Part shown: positions 19,032 through 26,374 of the stretch, in pieces
How the letters are laid out: every line of letters begins with the position of its first letter
How positions within the stretch are numbered: the first letter of the stretch is position 1
Position numbers and translations under genes: made by a program
Source of the DNA: an uncultured Paracoccaceae bacterium
GTDB taxonomy: Bacteria > Pseudomonadota > Alphaproteobacteria > Rhodobacterales > Rhodobacteraceae
Direction of reading: 5' to 3'
Assembly (NCBI GenBank): GCA_947489325.1
Contig: CANLDA010000001.1
Location: 186,001-250,000, forward strand
Length of the DNA: 64,000 nucleotides
The notes under the pieces: model-generated
The model's input: the letters and a program-made list of their open reading frames with translations, nothing else
Database searches by the model: none
Told to the model about the DNA's origin: nothing

Positions 19032-19133
19032 ATGGAAGATCCAAAAGACCCCAAGATGAGCGGCCGCGTGGCCACCATTGCCTTATTGGTGATGTTTGCC
19101 ATGGTTGGCCTGATAATTTGGGTTGCCGGATGA
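19032..19133 (+). CDS. Small single-helix membrane protein in the pyr cluster
   Basis: A 33-residue ORF that starts at an ATG directly after the pyrB stop codon and shares an ATGA overlap with the next gene. A charged N-terminus (MEDPKDPKMSGRV) leads into one hydrophobic helix, ATIALLVMFAMVGLIIWVAG. The tight coupling on both sides and the clean helix make it a likely real gene. The function is unknown. Confidence 0.65.
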   Translation: MEDPKDPKMSGRVATIALLVMFAMVGLIIWVAG

Positions 19134-19687
19134 CGGCGTTATCGGTTTCACCCCATGAACGCGGGCGCATTCGTGTGTTTGCCGCTGATTTGGACGAGAC
19201 CGCTTTCAATCGCATCAAAAATCCCAAAACGGATATGCCCCCCACAGGGGCGGCCATCGGGGCTCTGGTTGGTCTGGAATGGCTGAATCCGGATCATGCC
19301 GAAATTTTCCCAGTAGAAGATTTAGAAGAACTTGGGCTTGCCAACTATCTGATCGACGGTGCGGGCGTTGCCCCAAAGGATGTTACTCCTTTACGCAGGC
19401 AACTGGATGCCGTGGAAGGCTATGTTCTGGTTCTTTACTCCCGAGCTTTTGACGGACAAGCCACAGCGCTTAAACTCTCGCGGCAATTGAGCCTGATCGC
19501 CACGCTGACCGAAGACACCCCTGATATTACTTTTGCGCCCTTGCCCACGGCGTCGGCCAAGGGCATCGTGGCGAGCCAAGCTCCCACGCCCAAAGTGGCA
19601 AACCCGCATATGATATTGCTTTGGGTGGTCTGTGCACTTCCCCTCCTTGCACTTATGATTGGTGCCCTTGTTTGGGGATTGTCATGA
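19130..19687 (+). CDS. Hypothetical tail-anchored membrane protein
   Basis: A 185-residue protein of unknown function. The soluble N-terminal 145 residues have no recognised motif; the C-terminus is one strong helix (HMILLWVVCALPLLALMIGALVW), so the protein looks tail-anchored with its domain in the cytoplasm. It overlaps the 33-residue gene before it by 4 bases, and it may couple to a tiny ORF after it. Its place between pyrB and the dihydroorotase homologue suggests co-expression with pyrimidine genes, not a proven role in them. Confidence 0.75.
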   Translation: MTALSVSPHERGRIRVFAADLDETAFNRIKNPKTDMPPTGAAIGALVGLEWLNPDHAEIFPVEDLEELGLANYLIDGAGVAPKDVTPLRRQLDAVEGYVLVLYSRAFDGQATALKLSRQLSLIATLTEDTPDITFAPLPTASAKGIVASQAPTPKVANPHMILLWVVCALPLLALMIGALVWGLS

Positions 19688-19758
19688 TGCATCCTAATAT
19701 CGACGATCTAAAATCACGTGACCCCGCCCCGGTCCACGAGAGGACACACCACGCATGA
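19684..19758 (+). CDS. Possible 24-residue coupling ORF
   Basis: A short frame beginning ATGATGCATCC overlaps the stop of the preceding gene, and its TGA overlaps the ATG of the dihydroorotase homologue (ATGA at 19755-19758). The product would be MMHPNIDDLKSRDPAPVHER plus four residues. It may serve only to carry ribosomes across the 67-base gap. Overlap at both ends is the sole evidence. Confidence 0.3.
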   Translation: MMHPNIDDLKSRDPAPVHERTHHA

Positions 19759-21032
19759 GCACTTTTTTCACAAACGCCCGCCTGATCGACCCCAAAGCAG
19801 GCACCGATGAACCCGGCAATCTGTTGATTGAAAATGGACACATCGTTGCGCGTGGCGCTGAAATCTTGTCGCCCGAAGGCGTGCAAGTGGTGGATTGTGG
19901 CGGCAAATGCCTCGCACCCGGCATAGTTGATCTTGGTGTAAAGGTGTGTGAGCCAGGCGAGCGTCACAAGGAGAGTTTCAAATCCGCAGGCCAGGCGGCA
20001 GCGGCGGGTGGTGTCACAACCATGGTCACACGCCCCGACACGACGCCAACAATCGACAATCCTGAAACGCTTGAGTTTGTCACCCGCCGCGCAAAAGAGG
20101 CCGCACCGGTCAACGTGGTTGCCATGGCTGCCCTAACCAAAGGGCGTGCAGGGCGCGAAATGACGGAAATCGGGTTTTTGATGGACGCAGGTGCCGTAGC
20201 CTTTACCGATTGCGATCATGTGGTCACCTCGACCAAAGTCCTAAGTCGCGCAATGACCTATGCCCGCAGCCTTGGCGCGTTGATCATTGCCCACCCGCAA
20301 GAGCCCATTCTGTCACAAGGCGCCGCCGCCACATCCGGTAAATTCGCCAGCCTCCGCGGCTTACCCACCGTATCCCCCATGGCCGAACGCATGGGATTGG
20401 ATCGTGACCTTGCTTTGGTAGAAATGACAGGTGTGAAATATCACGCCGATCAGATCACCACATCCCGCGCCCTGCCCGCACTTGAACGCGCCAAGACCAA
20501 TGGCTTTGACGTGACCGCAGGCACCTCGATCCATCATTTGACACTGAACGAATTGGACGTCGCGGATTATCGCACCTTCTTTAAGGTGAAACCGCCCTTA
20601 CGATCCGAAGAGGACCGCATGGCCATTGTTGAAGCCGTAAAATCGGGTTTAATTGATGTCATCAGTTCCATGCACACCCCACAGGACGAAGAAAGCAAAC
20701 GCCTGCCCTTTGAAGAGGCCGCTGGCGGGGCCGTCGCCTTGGAAACCCTATTGCCTGCCGCGATGCGCCTGTATCATGCCGAGCAATTGACGTTGCCAGA
20801 GCTTTTCCGAGCAATGTCTTTTAACCCGGCCAAGCGCTTGGAGCTGCCTGGTGGCACATTGGACGAGGGTGCGCCTGCAGATCTCGTCTTGTTTGACCCC
20901 GATGCTCCTTTTGTGATGGACCGCTTCAAACTTCACTCAAAATCCAAGAACACCCCATTTGACGGACAGCGGATGCAGGGTAAAGTACTGGCAACCTATG
21001 TCGCAGGCAGCTGCGTTTACCGGAGAGACTGA
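19755..21032 (+). CDS. Dihydroorotase-like protein lacking metal-binding residues
   Basis: A 425-residue amidohydrolase-fold protein of the dihydroorotase family, normally the third step of pyrimidine synthesis. The family's HxHxREPG zinc motif reads DLGVKVCEPG here (Gly61 and Lys63 instead of histidines), and the catalytic DHAPH motif reads MHTPQ (Met306 in place of Asp). His180, His260 and other framework residues remain. It should therefore not hydrolyse dihydroorotate and more likely resembles the non-catalytic PyrC' that stabilises aspartate transcarbamylase in Pseudomonas. Databases would probably label it pyrC. Its stop overlaps the plsY start by one base. Confidence 0.85.
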   Translation: MSTFFTNARLIDPKAGTDEPGNLLIENGHIVARGAEILSPEGVQVVDCGGKCLAPGIVDLGVKVCEPGERHKESFKSAGQAAAAGGVTTMVTRPDTTPTIDNPETLEFVTRRAKEAAPVNVVAMAALTKGRAGREMTEIGFLMDAGAVAFTDCDHVVTSTKVLSRAMTYARSLGALIIAHPQEPILSQGAAATSGKFASLRGLPTVSPMAERMGLDRDLALVEMTGVKYHADQITTSRALPALERAKTNGFDVTAGTSIHHLTLNELDVADYRTFFKVKPPLRSEEDRMAIVEAVKSGLIDVISSMHTPQDEESKRLPFEEAAGGAVALETLLPAAMRLYHAEQLTLPELFRAMSFNPAKRLELPGGTLDEGAPADLVLFDPDAPFVMDRFKLHSKSKNTPFDGQRMQGKVLATYVAGSCVYRRD

Positions 21033-21634
21033 TGCCCACGATTGAACATTCTGCCCTGATCCTGATGCTTTGGGGCGCGGTGGGCTATCTGTTTGGATCA
21101 ATTCCCTTTGGCATCATCGTCACCCGCATGATGGGCCTTGGCAATCTACGTGACATTGGGTCGGGCAATATCGGTACCACCAATGTGTTGCGCACCGGAT
21201 CAAAAAAAGCGGCCTTTCTGACATTGATTTTGGATGGGGCCAAAGGGGCGATTGCTGCACTGGTCGCAGGCGCGCTGGCAGGTGAAGACGCCGCACAAAT
21301 CGCCGGATTGCTCGCATTTGTCGGGCATTGCTTCCCCGTCTGGTTGGGCTTTCGTGGCGGAAAGGGCGTTGCGACATTTCTTGGGCTTATGCTGGCACTT
21401 GCATGGCCCGCTGGCATTGCCTGTTGCTTGTGTTGGCTGACCACCGCAGCAATTGCGCGCATTTCGTCACTGTCAGCCCTTATCGCTGCTGCCAGTTCCA
21501 CCTTTTGGATCGTGATCTTTGGCTATGGGCATGTGTTCTTTTTGGGAGTCGCATTGACCATCCTTGTATTTCTGCGCCATCATGAAAACATTCGTCGCTT
21601 GCGCGCAGGCACCGAACCCCGGATCGGTAAATAG
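21032..21634 (+). CDS. plsY: Glycerol-3-phosphate acyltransferase PlsY
   Basis: A 200-residue polytopic enzyme that transfers the acyl group of acyl-phosphate to glycerol-3-phosphate, the first committed step of phospholipid synthesis. The three conserved cytosolic motifs are present: GSIPFGIIV, IGSGNIGTTNVLR and GFRGGKGVATFLG. About five hydrophobic helices fit the family. It overlaps the dihydroorotase-like gene by one base and shares one base with the next gene, so the cluster is a single transcript. Confidence 0.95.
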   Translation: MPTIEHSALILMLWGAVGYLFGSIPFGIIVTRMMGLGNLRDIGSGNIGTTNVLRTGSKKAAFLTLILDGAKGAIAALVAGALAGEDAAQIAGLLAFVGHCFPVWLGFRGGKGVATFLGLMLALAWPAGIACCLCWLTTAAIARISSLSALIAAASSTFWIVIFGYGHVFFLGVALTILVFLRHHENIRRLRAGTEPRIGK

Positions 21635-21900
21635 TGACTATAAACCAAGAGTTTCTGGACGCATTTTTCAAATTGCCCACGGGTGTATTTCAAGGTGCAT
21701 CCGAGAGCCGACGCTATGTCGTTAGCCGCACGGCATTGGCGGGTGGCAAGGCCCACAAACTGGTTGCCAACGAATTGGGTGGCACAGATTACATCAGTCT
21801 CAATCTCTATGATTTAAAGGCCGGGCAACTCTTGAAACCCTGCGAAATGCCCGAAGAAAAGGTCATTTCTTTCGTGCTTAACCTTGTACCCGACGCCTAA
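21634..21900 (+). CDS. Small hypothetical protein downstream of plsY
   Basis: An 88-residue soluble protein that starts with GTG overlapping the plsY stop. It contains ESRRYVVSRTALAGGKAHKLVANELGGTDYISLNLYDL and a KPCEMPEEKVISFVLNL end. No known domain is recognised. The mixed strand/helix pattern suggests a compact alpha/beta fold. It is the last gene of the pyr/plsY run. Confidence 0.75.
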   Translation: MTINQEFLDAFFKLPTGVFQGASESRRYVVSRTALAGGKAHKLVANELGGTDYISLNLYDLKAGQLLKPCEMPEEKVISFVLNLVPDA

Positions 21901-22089
21901 AATTACTCTTTGATTTCCGCATCCTGCACACCGGATGTGCAAATATACACAATCACTCTTTGTTGTTTTGAACGTGAACACACCCGGCCCCAGTTCTTTG
22001 GAACCACGGCATATTTTCGTCGTGGGTTTTCATAAACCATCTGAGCAAACATTTTTGCTGCACAGATGAGCACTCTGAAAGGTACGACA

Positions 22090-22563
22090 ATGAACAAGAT
22101 CAAATCTCTGGTAGGTGGCGTAGCCCTGTCCGTCGCAATCGCATCCTCTGCTCTGGCGGCTGGCGTTGAACTGAACGCGTCCTCTACCGGCCTGGCGCTG
22201 CAAGGGTATGACCCTGTTGCCTATTTCACAGATAACGCGCCAACACCGGGTAACTGGAAAATCACCTCAACCTATAATGAAGCGACATATCGCTTTGCCT
22301 CGGAAGAACACAAAGCAACCTTTGACGCCAACCCAGAAGCATACCTGCCACAATACGGTGGCTACTGCGCATTTGGCACCGCGATGGGTTTCAAATTTGA
22401 CGGTGACCCAACTGTTTGGAAAGTCGTTGACGGCGAGCTGTTCCTGAACATCTCCACCGACATTCAGGAACGTTGGGAAGGCGACATTCCGGGCTTTGTT
22501 GAACGTGCTGACACTAACTGGCCTGAAATTGCGGATAAGACCCCTGCGTCTTTGCAGCAATAA
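22090..22563 (+). CDS. Secreted YHS domain protein (paralogue 1)
   Basis: A 157-residue exported protein: signal peptide at residues 1-23 ending ALA, then a YHS domain with LQGYDPVAYF, FASEEHKATFDANPEAYLPQ and YGGYCAFGTAMG. YHS domains are associated with metal binding or transport, and the single conserved Cys in GGYCAFG is retained, as in the Cys forms of the YHS (seleno)protein family. The ATG at 22090 places the signal first. It has its own strong terminator. A second, diverged copy lies at 46031. Confidence 0.87.
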   Translation: MNKIKSLVGGVALSVAIASSALAAGVELNASSTGLALQGYDPVAYFTDNAPTPGNWKITSTYNEATYRFASEEHKATFDANPEAYLPQYGGYCAFGTAMGFKFDGDPTVWKVVDGELFLNISTDIQERWEGDIPGFVERADTNWPEIADKTPASLQQ

Positions 22564-22586
22564 ACCTCAGTATATTGAAAACGAAA

Positions 22587-22616
22587 ACGGCGGTGATGTC
22601 TCACCGCCGTTTTTTT
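22587..22616 (+). terminator. Intrinsic terminator after the YHS gene
   Basis: A perfect 10-bp stem (ACGGCGGTGA / TCACCGCCGT) with a TGTC loop is followed by seven T residues. An A-run precedes the stem on the other side, so it may also serve the convergent gshA transcript. Confidence 0.93.
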
Positions 22617-22633
22617 GATCTACGTGGTATAGA

Positions 22634-24004
22634 TTAATAACTGAACTGCCCGTAAATCTTGGTCAGGTCGCCATTCCAATCCCCATGATATTGCTCCAAC
22701 AATTCATCCGCAGGCGTTTTCCCACTTTCGATGCTTTCTTGAAGAGCGTTCAGGAAATGGGTTTCATCAGGCACTAGACCACCCGCACCGGGGCGGGCCC
22801 GCGCTTTCAGACCTGCCTCGGAAATCGCCACAACTTCACGTGCCAGATCATGCATGTTGATTTTGCCGACTTGCGCCTGAAGCGCCTGCTCCGACGCTGC
22901 CACACGCAATTCTTCGCGGGTTTCGGCATCCCAGCCTTTAACCAGATCCCACGCCGCATCCAGCGCAGATTGATCATAGGTCAGACCGACCCAGAATGCT
23001 GGCAACGCACAGAGCCGCCGCCATGGGCCGCCATCAGCGCCGCGCATTTCCATGAACTTCTTAATCCGTGCCTCGGGGAAGGCAGTGGTCAAGTGATCGG
23101 CCCAATCTGACAACGTCGGGGTTTCACCCGGCAGCGCAGGCAACTCGCCCTTTAGAAAGTCGCGGAACGACATGCCCAGCGCATCGATGTATTTCCCATC
23201 GCGATAGACAAAATACATCGGTACATCGAGCGCATATTGTGCATATGCTTCAAACCCAAACCCTTCGTCGAACACAAACGGTAGCATGCCCGTACGTGCA
23301 TCATCCAGATCGCGCCACACCCGACTACGCCAGCTTTTGTGGTTGTTGGGCTTTCCCTCAAAAAACGGCGAATTCGCAAACAGAGCAGTTGCCACGGGCT
23401 GCAACGCCAGGGCCACGCGCAGCTTTTGCACCATGTCGGCCTCGGACCCGAAATCAATGTTCACCTGCACAGTACAGGTGCGGCGCATCATGGATCGCCC
23501 CATTGTGCCGACTTTACCCATATAGGCATCCATCAACTTATACCGCCCTTTGGGCATCAAGGGCATTTCTTCGTGTTCCCAAATTGGGGCCGCGCCCAGA
23601 CCTATGAATCCAACACCGATTTCATCTGCGATGTCTTTGACTTCGCGCAGGTGGGTATTTACCTCGTCACAGGTTTCATGGATCGTTTCCAGCGGAGCAC
23701 CTGACAATTCCAGTGCACCACCCGGTTCAAGCGATACATTCGCGCCATCTTTTTCAAGGCCAATCAGTTCGCCGCCTTCGCGCACCTCAGCCCAACCATG
23801 ACGATCACGTAGCCCTTCCAGAACTGCAACGATCGAGCGTTCGCCATGAAATGGCAGCGGCTTCAGGCTGTCTTTGCAATAGCCGAATTTTTCATGCTCG
23901 GTGCCAATGCGCCAATCCTCTTTGGGCTTGCAGCCAGATTCAAGGTATTCGGCCAATTGTTCATGGCGTTCAATCGGTCCGCCGCCGGATTGAGGAATGG
24001 ACAT
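22634..24004 (-). CDS. gshA: Glutamate--cysteine ligase (plant/alphaproteobacterial type)
   Basis: A 456-residue class 3 glutamate-cysteine ligase, the ATP-dependent first enzyme of glutathione synthesis. It shows IGTEHEKFGY near residue 40, GANVSLEPGGALELSG, MMRRTCTVQVNIDFGSEADM and a C-terminal DLTKIYGQFSY. Length matches the alphaproteobacterial and plant enzymes, not E. coli GshA. It is monocistronic by position, convergent with the YHS gene and sharing the terminator zone at 22.6 kb. Confidence 0.95.
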   Translation of the reverse strand: MSIPQSGGGPIERHEQLAEYLESGCKPKEDWRIGTEHEKFGYCKDSLKPLPFHGERSIVAVLEGLRDRHGWAEVREGGELIGLEKDGANVSLEPGGALELSGAPLETIHETCDEVNTHLREVKDIADEIGVGFIGLGAAPIWEHEEMPLMPKGRYKLMDAYMGKVGTMGRSMMRRTCTVQVNIDFGSEADMVQKLRVALALQPVATALFANSPFFEGKPNNHKSWRSRVWRDLDDARTGMLPFVFDEGFGFEAYAQYALDVPMYFVYRDGKYIDALGMSFRDFLKGELPALPGETPTLSDWADHLTTAFPEARIKKFMEMRGADGGPWRRLCALPAFWVGLTYDQSALDAAWDLVKGWDAETREELRVAASEQALQAQVGKINMHDLAREVVAISEAGLKARARPGAGGLVPDETHFLNALQESIESGKTPADELLEQYHGDWNGDLTKIYGQFSY

Positions 24005-24073
24005 AAGCTTGGCTCCGGTTGTTATGTTCGCTGTCGCTTGAAAATTCAGTGGTGGGGGGAATCGTCGCCAGTG

Positions 24074-24583
24074 TCAATGCAGGCGTGGCACCTGTTTTTG
24101 CCAAATCACAACAGGGTGAGCCGCCTGCGCCCTAAGTTGCGCCAACATGTATTCGGTCTTAATCCCCGGCAAGGTGGCAAAGGCATCAAACAACCCATCA
24201 GCCCCTTCGGCATTCACCGGGATCATCAATTCCGCTTGCCCCGGCTGGCGCATGGTCCACACAGGCGGGGTGCTTGTGGGATCAAGTGTCAGGCTGGTCA
24301 TATCCTTGACCGATACCGCCCCACCGGACAGAGGCCCGAAATAGGTGATTTGTCCTTCGTCCACGGTGACAATACCAACGCCGCCCTTGCCAGCATCAAA
24401 TCGCAGGCGCTGCAATCCGGTGTAGATCAGCAATGCCCCGGCAATAGAAACCGCAATCCCCACCCAGCGCAACACACCAAAGCCAGACGCCCAATAGAGC
24501 CCCAGCAACAGCACCCCTACGCCAAGAATAACATCGCGCCAACGCGTCACAGCTTCGCGCGCCTCTGGGCGAACGAAACTCAT
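24074..24583 (-). CDS. Hypothetical membrane protein with two helices
   Basis: A 169-residue protein with two N-terminal helices (VILGVGVLLLGLYWASGFG and VGIAVSIAGALLIYTGLQRL) and a cytosolic domain resembling PH-like or YdbT-like small domains (VTVDEGQITYFGPLSGGAVSVKDMTSLTL). I do not recognise the family with certainty. The ATG at 24583 is chosen because it starts a compact protein immediately before the first helix; the frame extends to 24643. The gshA gene lies downstream on the same strand. Confidence 0.75.
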   Translation of the reverse strand: MSFVRPEAREAVTRWRDVILGVGVLLLGLYWASGFGVLRWVGIAVSIAGALLIYTGLQRLRFDAGKGGVGIVTVDEGQITYFGPLSGGAVSVKDMTSLTLDPTSTPPVWTMRQPGQAELMIPVNAEGADGLFDAFATLPGIKTEYMLAQLRAQAAHPVVIWQKQVPRLH

Positions 24584-24676
24584 GCAAAGACTCGTGTCTT
24601 GCGGATCATGTCTGGCATATCTCTGCCCTTTCGCGTGCATCAAGGATATAGCGAAAATAGTCCGTAATGAGCAGAG

Positions 24677-24720
24677 TTCCAGTGCGTTACGGCATTATTG
24701 TTCCCGTGATCGCACTGGAA
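24677..24720. repeat. 10-bp perfect inverted repeat with nested stem
   Basis: TTCCAGTGCG and CGCACTGGAA form a perfect 10-bp stem around 24 bases, inside which ACGG and CCGT can also pair. It lies between the hypothetical membrane protein gene and the 3' end of the ferredoxin gene. No T-run follows on either strand, so it is not a standard terminator. It could end or stabilise the minus-strand operon transcript, or be a protein site. Confidence 0.45.
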
Positions 24721-24728
24721 TTGACAGA

Positions 24729-25040
24729 TTAACCCAACTGAACCAAGACGCGCCCGCCTTCGACCCTCACCGGATAGGTGATCAGATCAACACAAACAGG
24801 GGCCGATAGAGCCTTGCCGCTGGCAATGTCGAAACGACCACCATGCAGGGGGCATTCAATGACCTTGCCGACGACAAGCCCATCTTCAAGGTGCTGTTCT
24901 TCGTGCGTACACATACCTGCGGTCGCAAAGAACCCATCATCGGTGTTGTAGATGGCATAGGTCTTGCCGTCGTGATCCCAACGGATCAGGTCTTCTTCGT
25001 CGATGTCATCAGTGGCGCAAGCGTCAATCCATTGGCTCAT
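24729..25040 (-). CDS. MocE-like Rieske-type 2Fe-2S ferredoxin
   Basis: A 103-residue Rieske ferredoxin. The cluster ligands are CTH in AGMCTHEEQHLEDG and CPLH in VIECPLHGGRFD, the standard C-x-H ... C-x2-H arrangement. Small proteins of this kind pass electrons to oxygenases; MocE was named from rhizopine catabolism, where it pairs with the MocD membrane oxidase. A MocD-like gene lies in this same operon, which supports an electron donor role. The ATG at 25040 begins the conserved MSQWIDAC region. Confidence 0.88.
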   Translation of the reverse strand: MSQWIDACATDDIDEEDLIRWDHDGKTYAIYNTDDGFFATAGMCTHEEQHLEDGLVVGKVIECPLHGGRFDIASGKALSAPVCVDLITYPVRVEGGRVLVQLG

Positions 25041-25051
25041 ATTTTTAATCC

Positions 25052-26350
25052 TTACAATTCGCGCGACAGCATGTTGTCTTCGAACGGATACCGCGACAGG
25101 CAAACGGCCCCCGTTTCCGTGATCAGATACTGATCTTCCAGTTTTACGCCTTCATATCCACCCAACTTGCCGACATAGCTTTCGACACAGATCACCATGC
25201 CCGCCTCCAGCTCTCCATCGTAATGGAACGCCTCATCCTCGGGGTAGTAAATCACCGGATATTCATCCGCCATGCCAAGACCATGCATCATGCAAGGATA
25301 GGTCTGTTCGTTATAGCCATCTGGCTGACGATACCGCTGCTCTATCAATTCGCTAAAACTGATACCCGGACGCAAAAGCCCCGCGTTATGCATCACCTCA
25401 TTATAGGCGTATTGATAAAGGCGGCATTGCTCGTCTTTGGGGCGGCCCGGCCCGCAGTGATAAGCCCGTGAGATATCCGCACCATAAGACCATGGACCGA
25501 TCATACCGCAGTCAAACACCACAAGATCACCCGCGCGGATGATTCGACTGCTGGCCTCTTGTTGCCATGGGTTTGTGCGTTCACCTGACGCCAACAAGCG
25601 ATAGTCGATCCATTCGCCACCACCTTCAATATTGGCGGCCCACATATAGGACCACAGCTCCTGTTCAGAAATCCCGTTAACCAGATTGTTGCGCATCCGT
25701 GTCATGCCATCCTCGGCCACCGCGATTGTCTGGTTCATGCACAGGATTTCTTCGGGGCTTTTGATCTTGCGTGCATGGGCCAAGGCCTCGCCCGCATCCA
25801 CCAATGTCAAACCCTCAGCCTCAAGCGCCATGTGCGGAATGGGGGCCGTGCGTTCAACGCCAATACGGGTTTCTCCGCCGCAGTATTGATCCACTAGCCC
25901 CTTCATTTTCTTGGCCCATTTTGTGCACCACTCCTGATGGCGATAGCCTGCAAACATGTAAGACAGCGGCATCAGATCATCGCGAATTTCGTCGATGGTT
26001 TCCAGCTGCGCGCCGGTTTCGCGCCCCGGTTCGCTGTCAAAATAAATCACAGGGCCATCGGCAGGAATAAACAGATACCCCGCATGAATATGCATCTGAA
26101 ACAGCGTGCAATTGCGAACGCCCGTAGCATAGCGGATCGATAGCGGATCGGTCAGGATCACGGCGTCCATTCCGTGTGTCTTCATCTGCTCACGCAGTCG
26201 GTTCTGACGATACCGCCGCATCCGGGGCACATCGATCATGCCTTCGGTATCGGTCAACTGCATGGGTGGCGTTTTCCACGCTGCTTGTTCCAGTGTCATC
26301 GGCTGTGGTTTGGCGGGGAATGTGAGACTATAGTCAGTAGCGTCGTTCAT
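25052..26350 (-). CDS. M24 family metalloenzyme of the DddP (DMSP lyase) type
   Basis: A 432-residue pita-bread fold protein. Metal-ligand candidates are Asp280, Asp292, His356, Glu390 and Glu405, and their spacing matches RlDddP as I recall it (Asp295, Asp307, His371, Glu406, Glu421) to within one residue. Asp362 in HGLGMADEYP sits exactly where DddP has its proposed base Asp377, and GGEWIDYRLLASG and VKLEDQYLITETG are also shared. DddP cleaves DMSP to DMS and acrylate. Ordinary Xaa-Pro peptidases have a His at the DE(Y/W)P position. It may be DddP itself or a paralogue acting on a related compound. Confidence 0.8.
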   Translation of the reverse strand: MNDATDYSLTFPAKPQPMTLEQAAWKTPPMQLTDTEGMIDVPRMRRYRQNRLREQMKTHGMDAVILTDPLSIRYATGVRNCTLFQMHIHAGYLFIPADGPVIYFDSEPGRETGAQLETIDEIRDDLMPLSYMFAGYRHQEWCTKWAKKMKGLVDQYCGGETRIGVERTAPIPHMALEAEGLTLVDAGEALAHARKIKSPEEILCMNQTIAVAEDGMTRMRNNLVNGISEQELWSYMWAANIEGGGEWIDYRLLASGERTNPWQQEASSRIIRAGDLVVFDCGMIGPWSYGADISRAYHCGPGRPKDEQCRLYQYAYNEVMHNAGLLRPGISFSELIEQRYRQPDGYNEQTYPCMMHGLGMADEYPVIYYPEDEAFHYDGELEAGMVICVESYVGKLGGYEGVKLEDQYLITETGAVCLSRYPFEDNMLSREL

Positions 26351-26374
26351 AACGGGCTGCCTTGTTTGTTGATG

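Noticed and set aside
19755-21032. Calling this gene an active dihydroorotase (pyrC)
   Set aside because: The HxH zinc pair and the catalytic Asp are replaced; a catalytic role would contradict known mechanism.
21903-22103. A 66-residue minus-strand frame in the gap before the YHS gene
   Set aside because: It covers the YHS promoter, has no recognisable motif or ribosome site and is basic and Cys-rich in a way typical of chance frames.
22090-22563. YHS selenoprotein with in-frame TGA as Sec
   Set aside because: The conserved position is a Cys codon and no in-frame TGA occurs, so no recoding is needed.
25052-26350. Plain Xaa-Pro dipeptidase
   Set aside because: The His normally preceding E-x-P in the M24 active site is Asp362, as in DddP, and residue spacing follows DddP. 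A peptidase role is not fully excluded.
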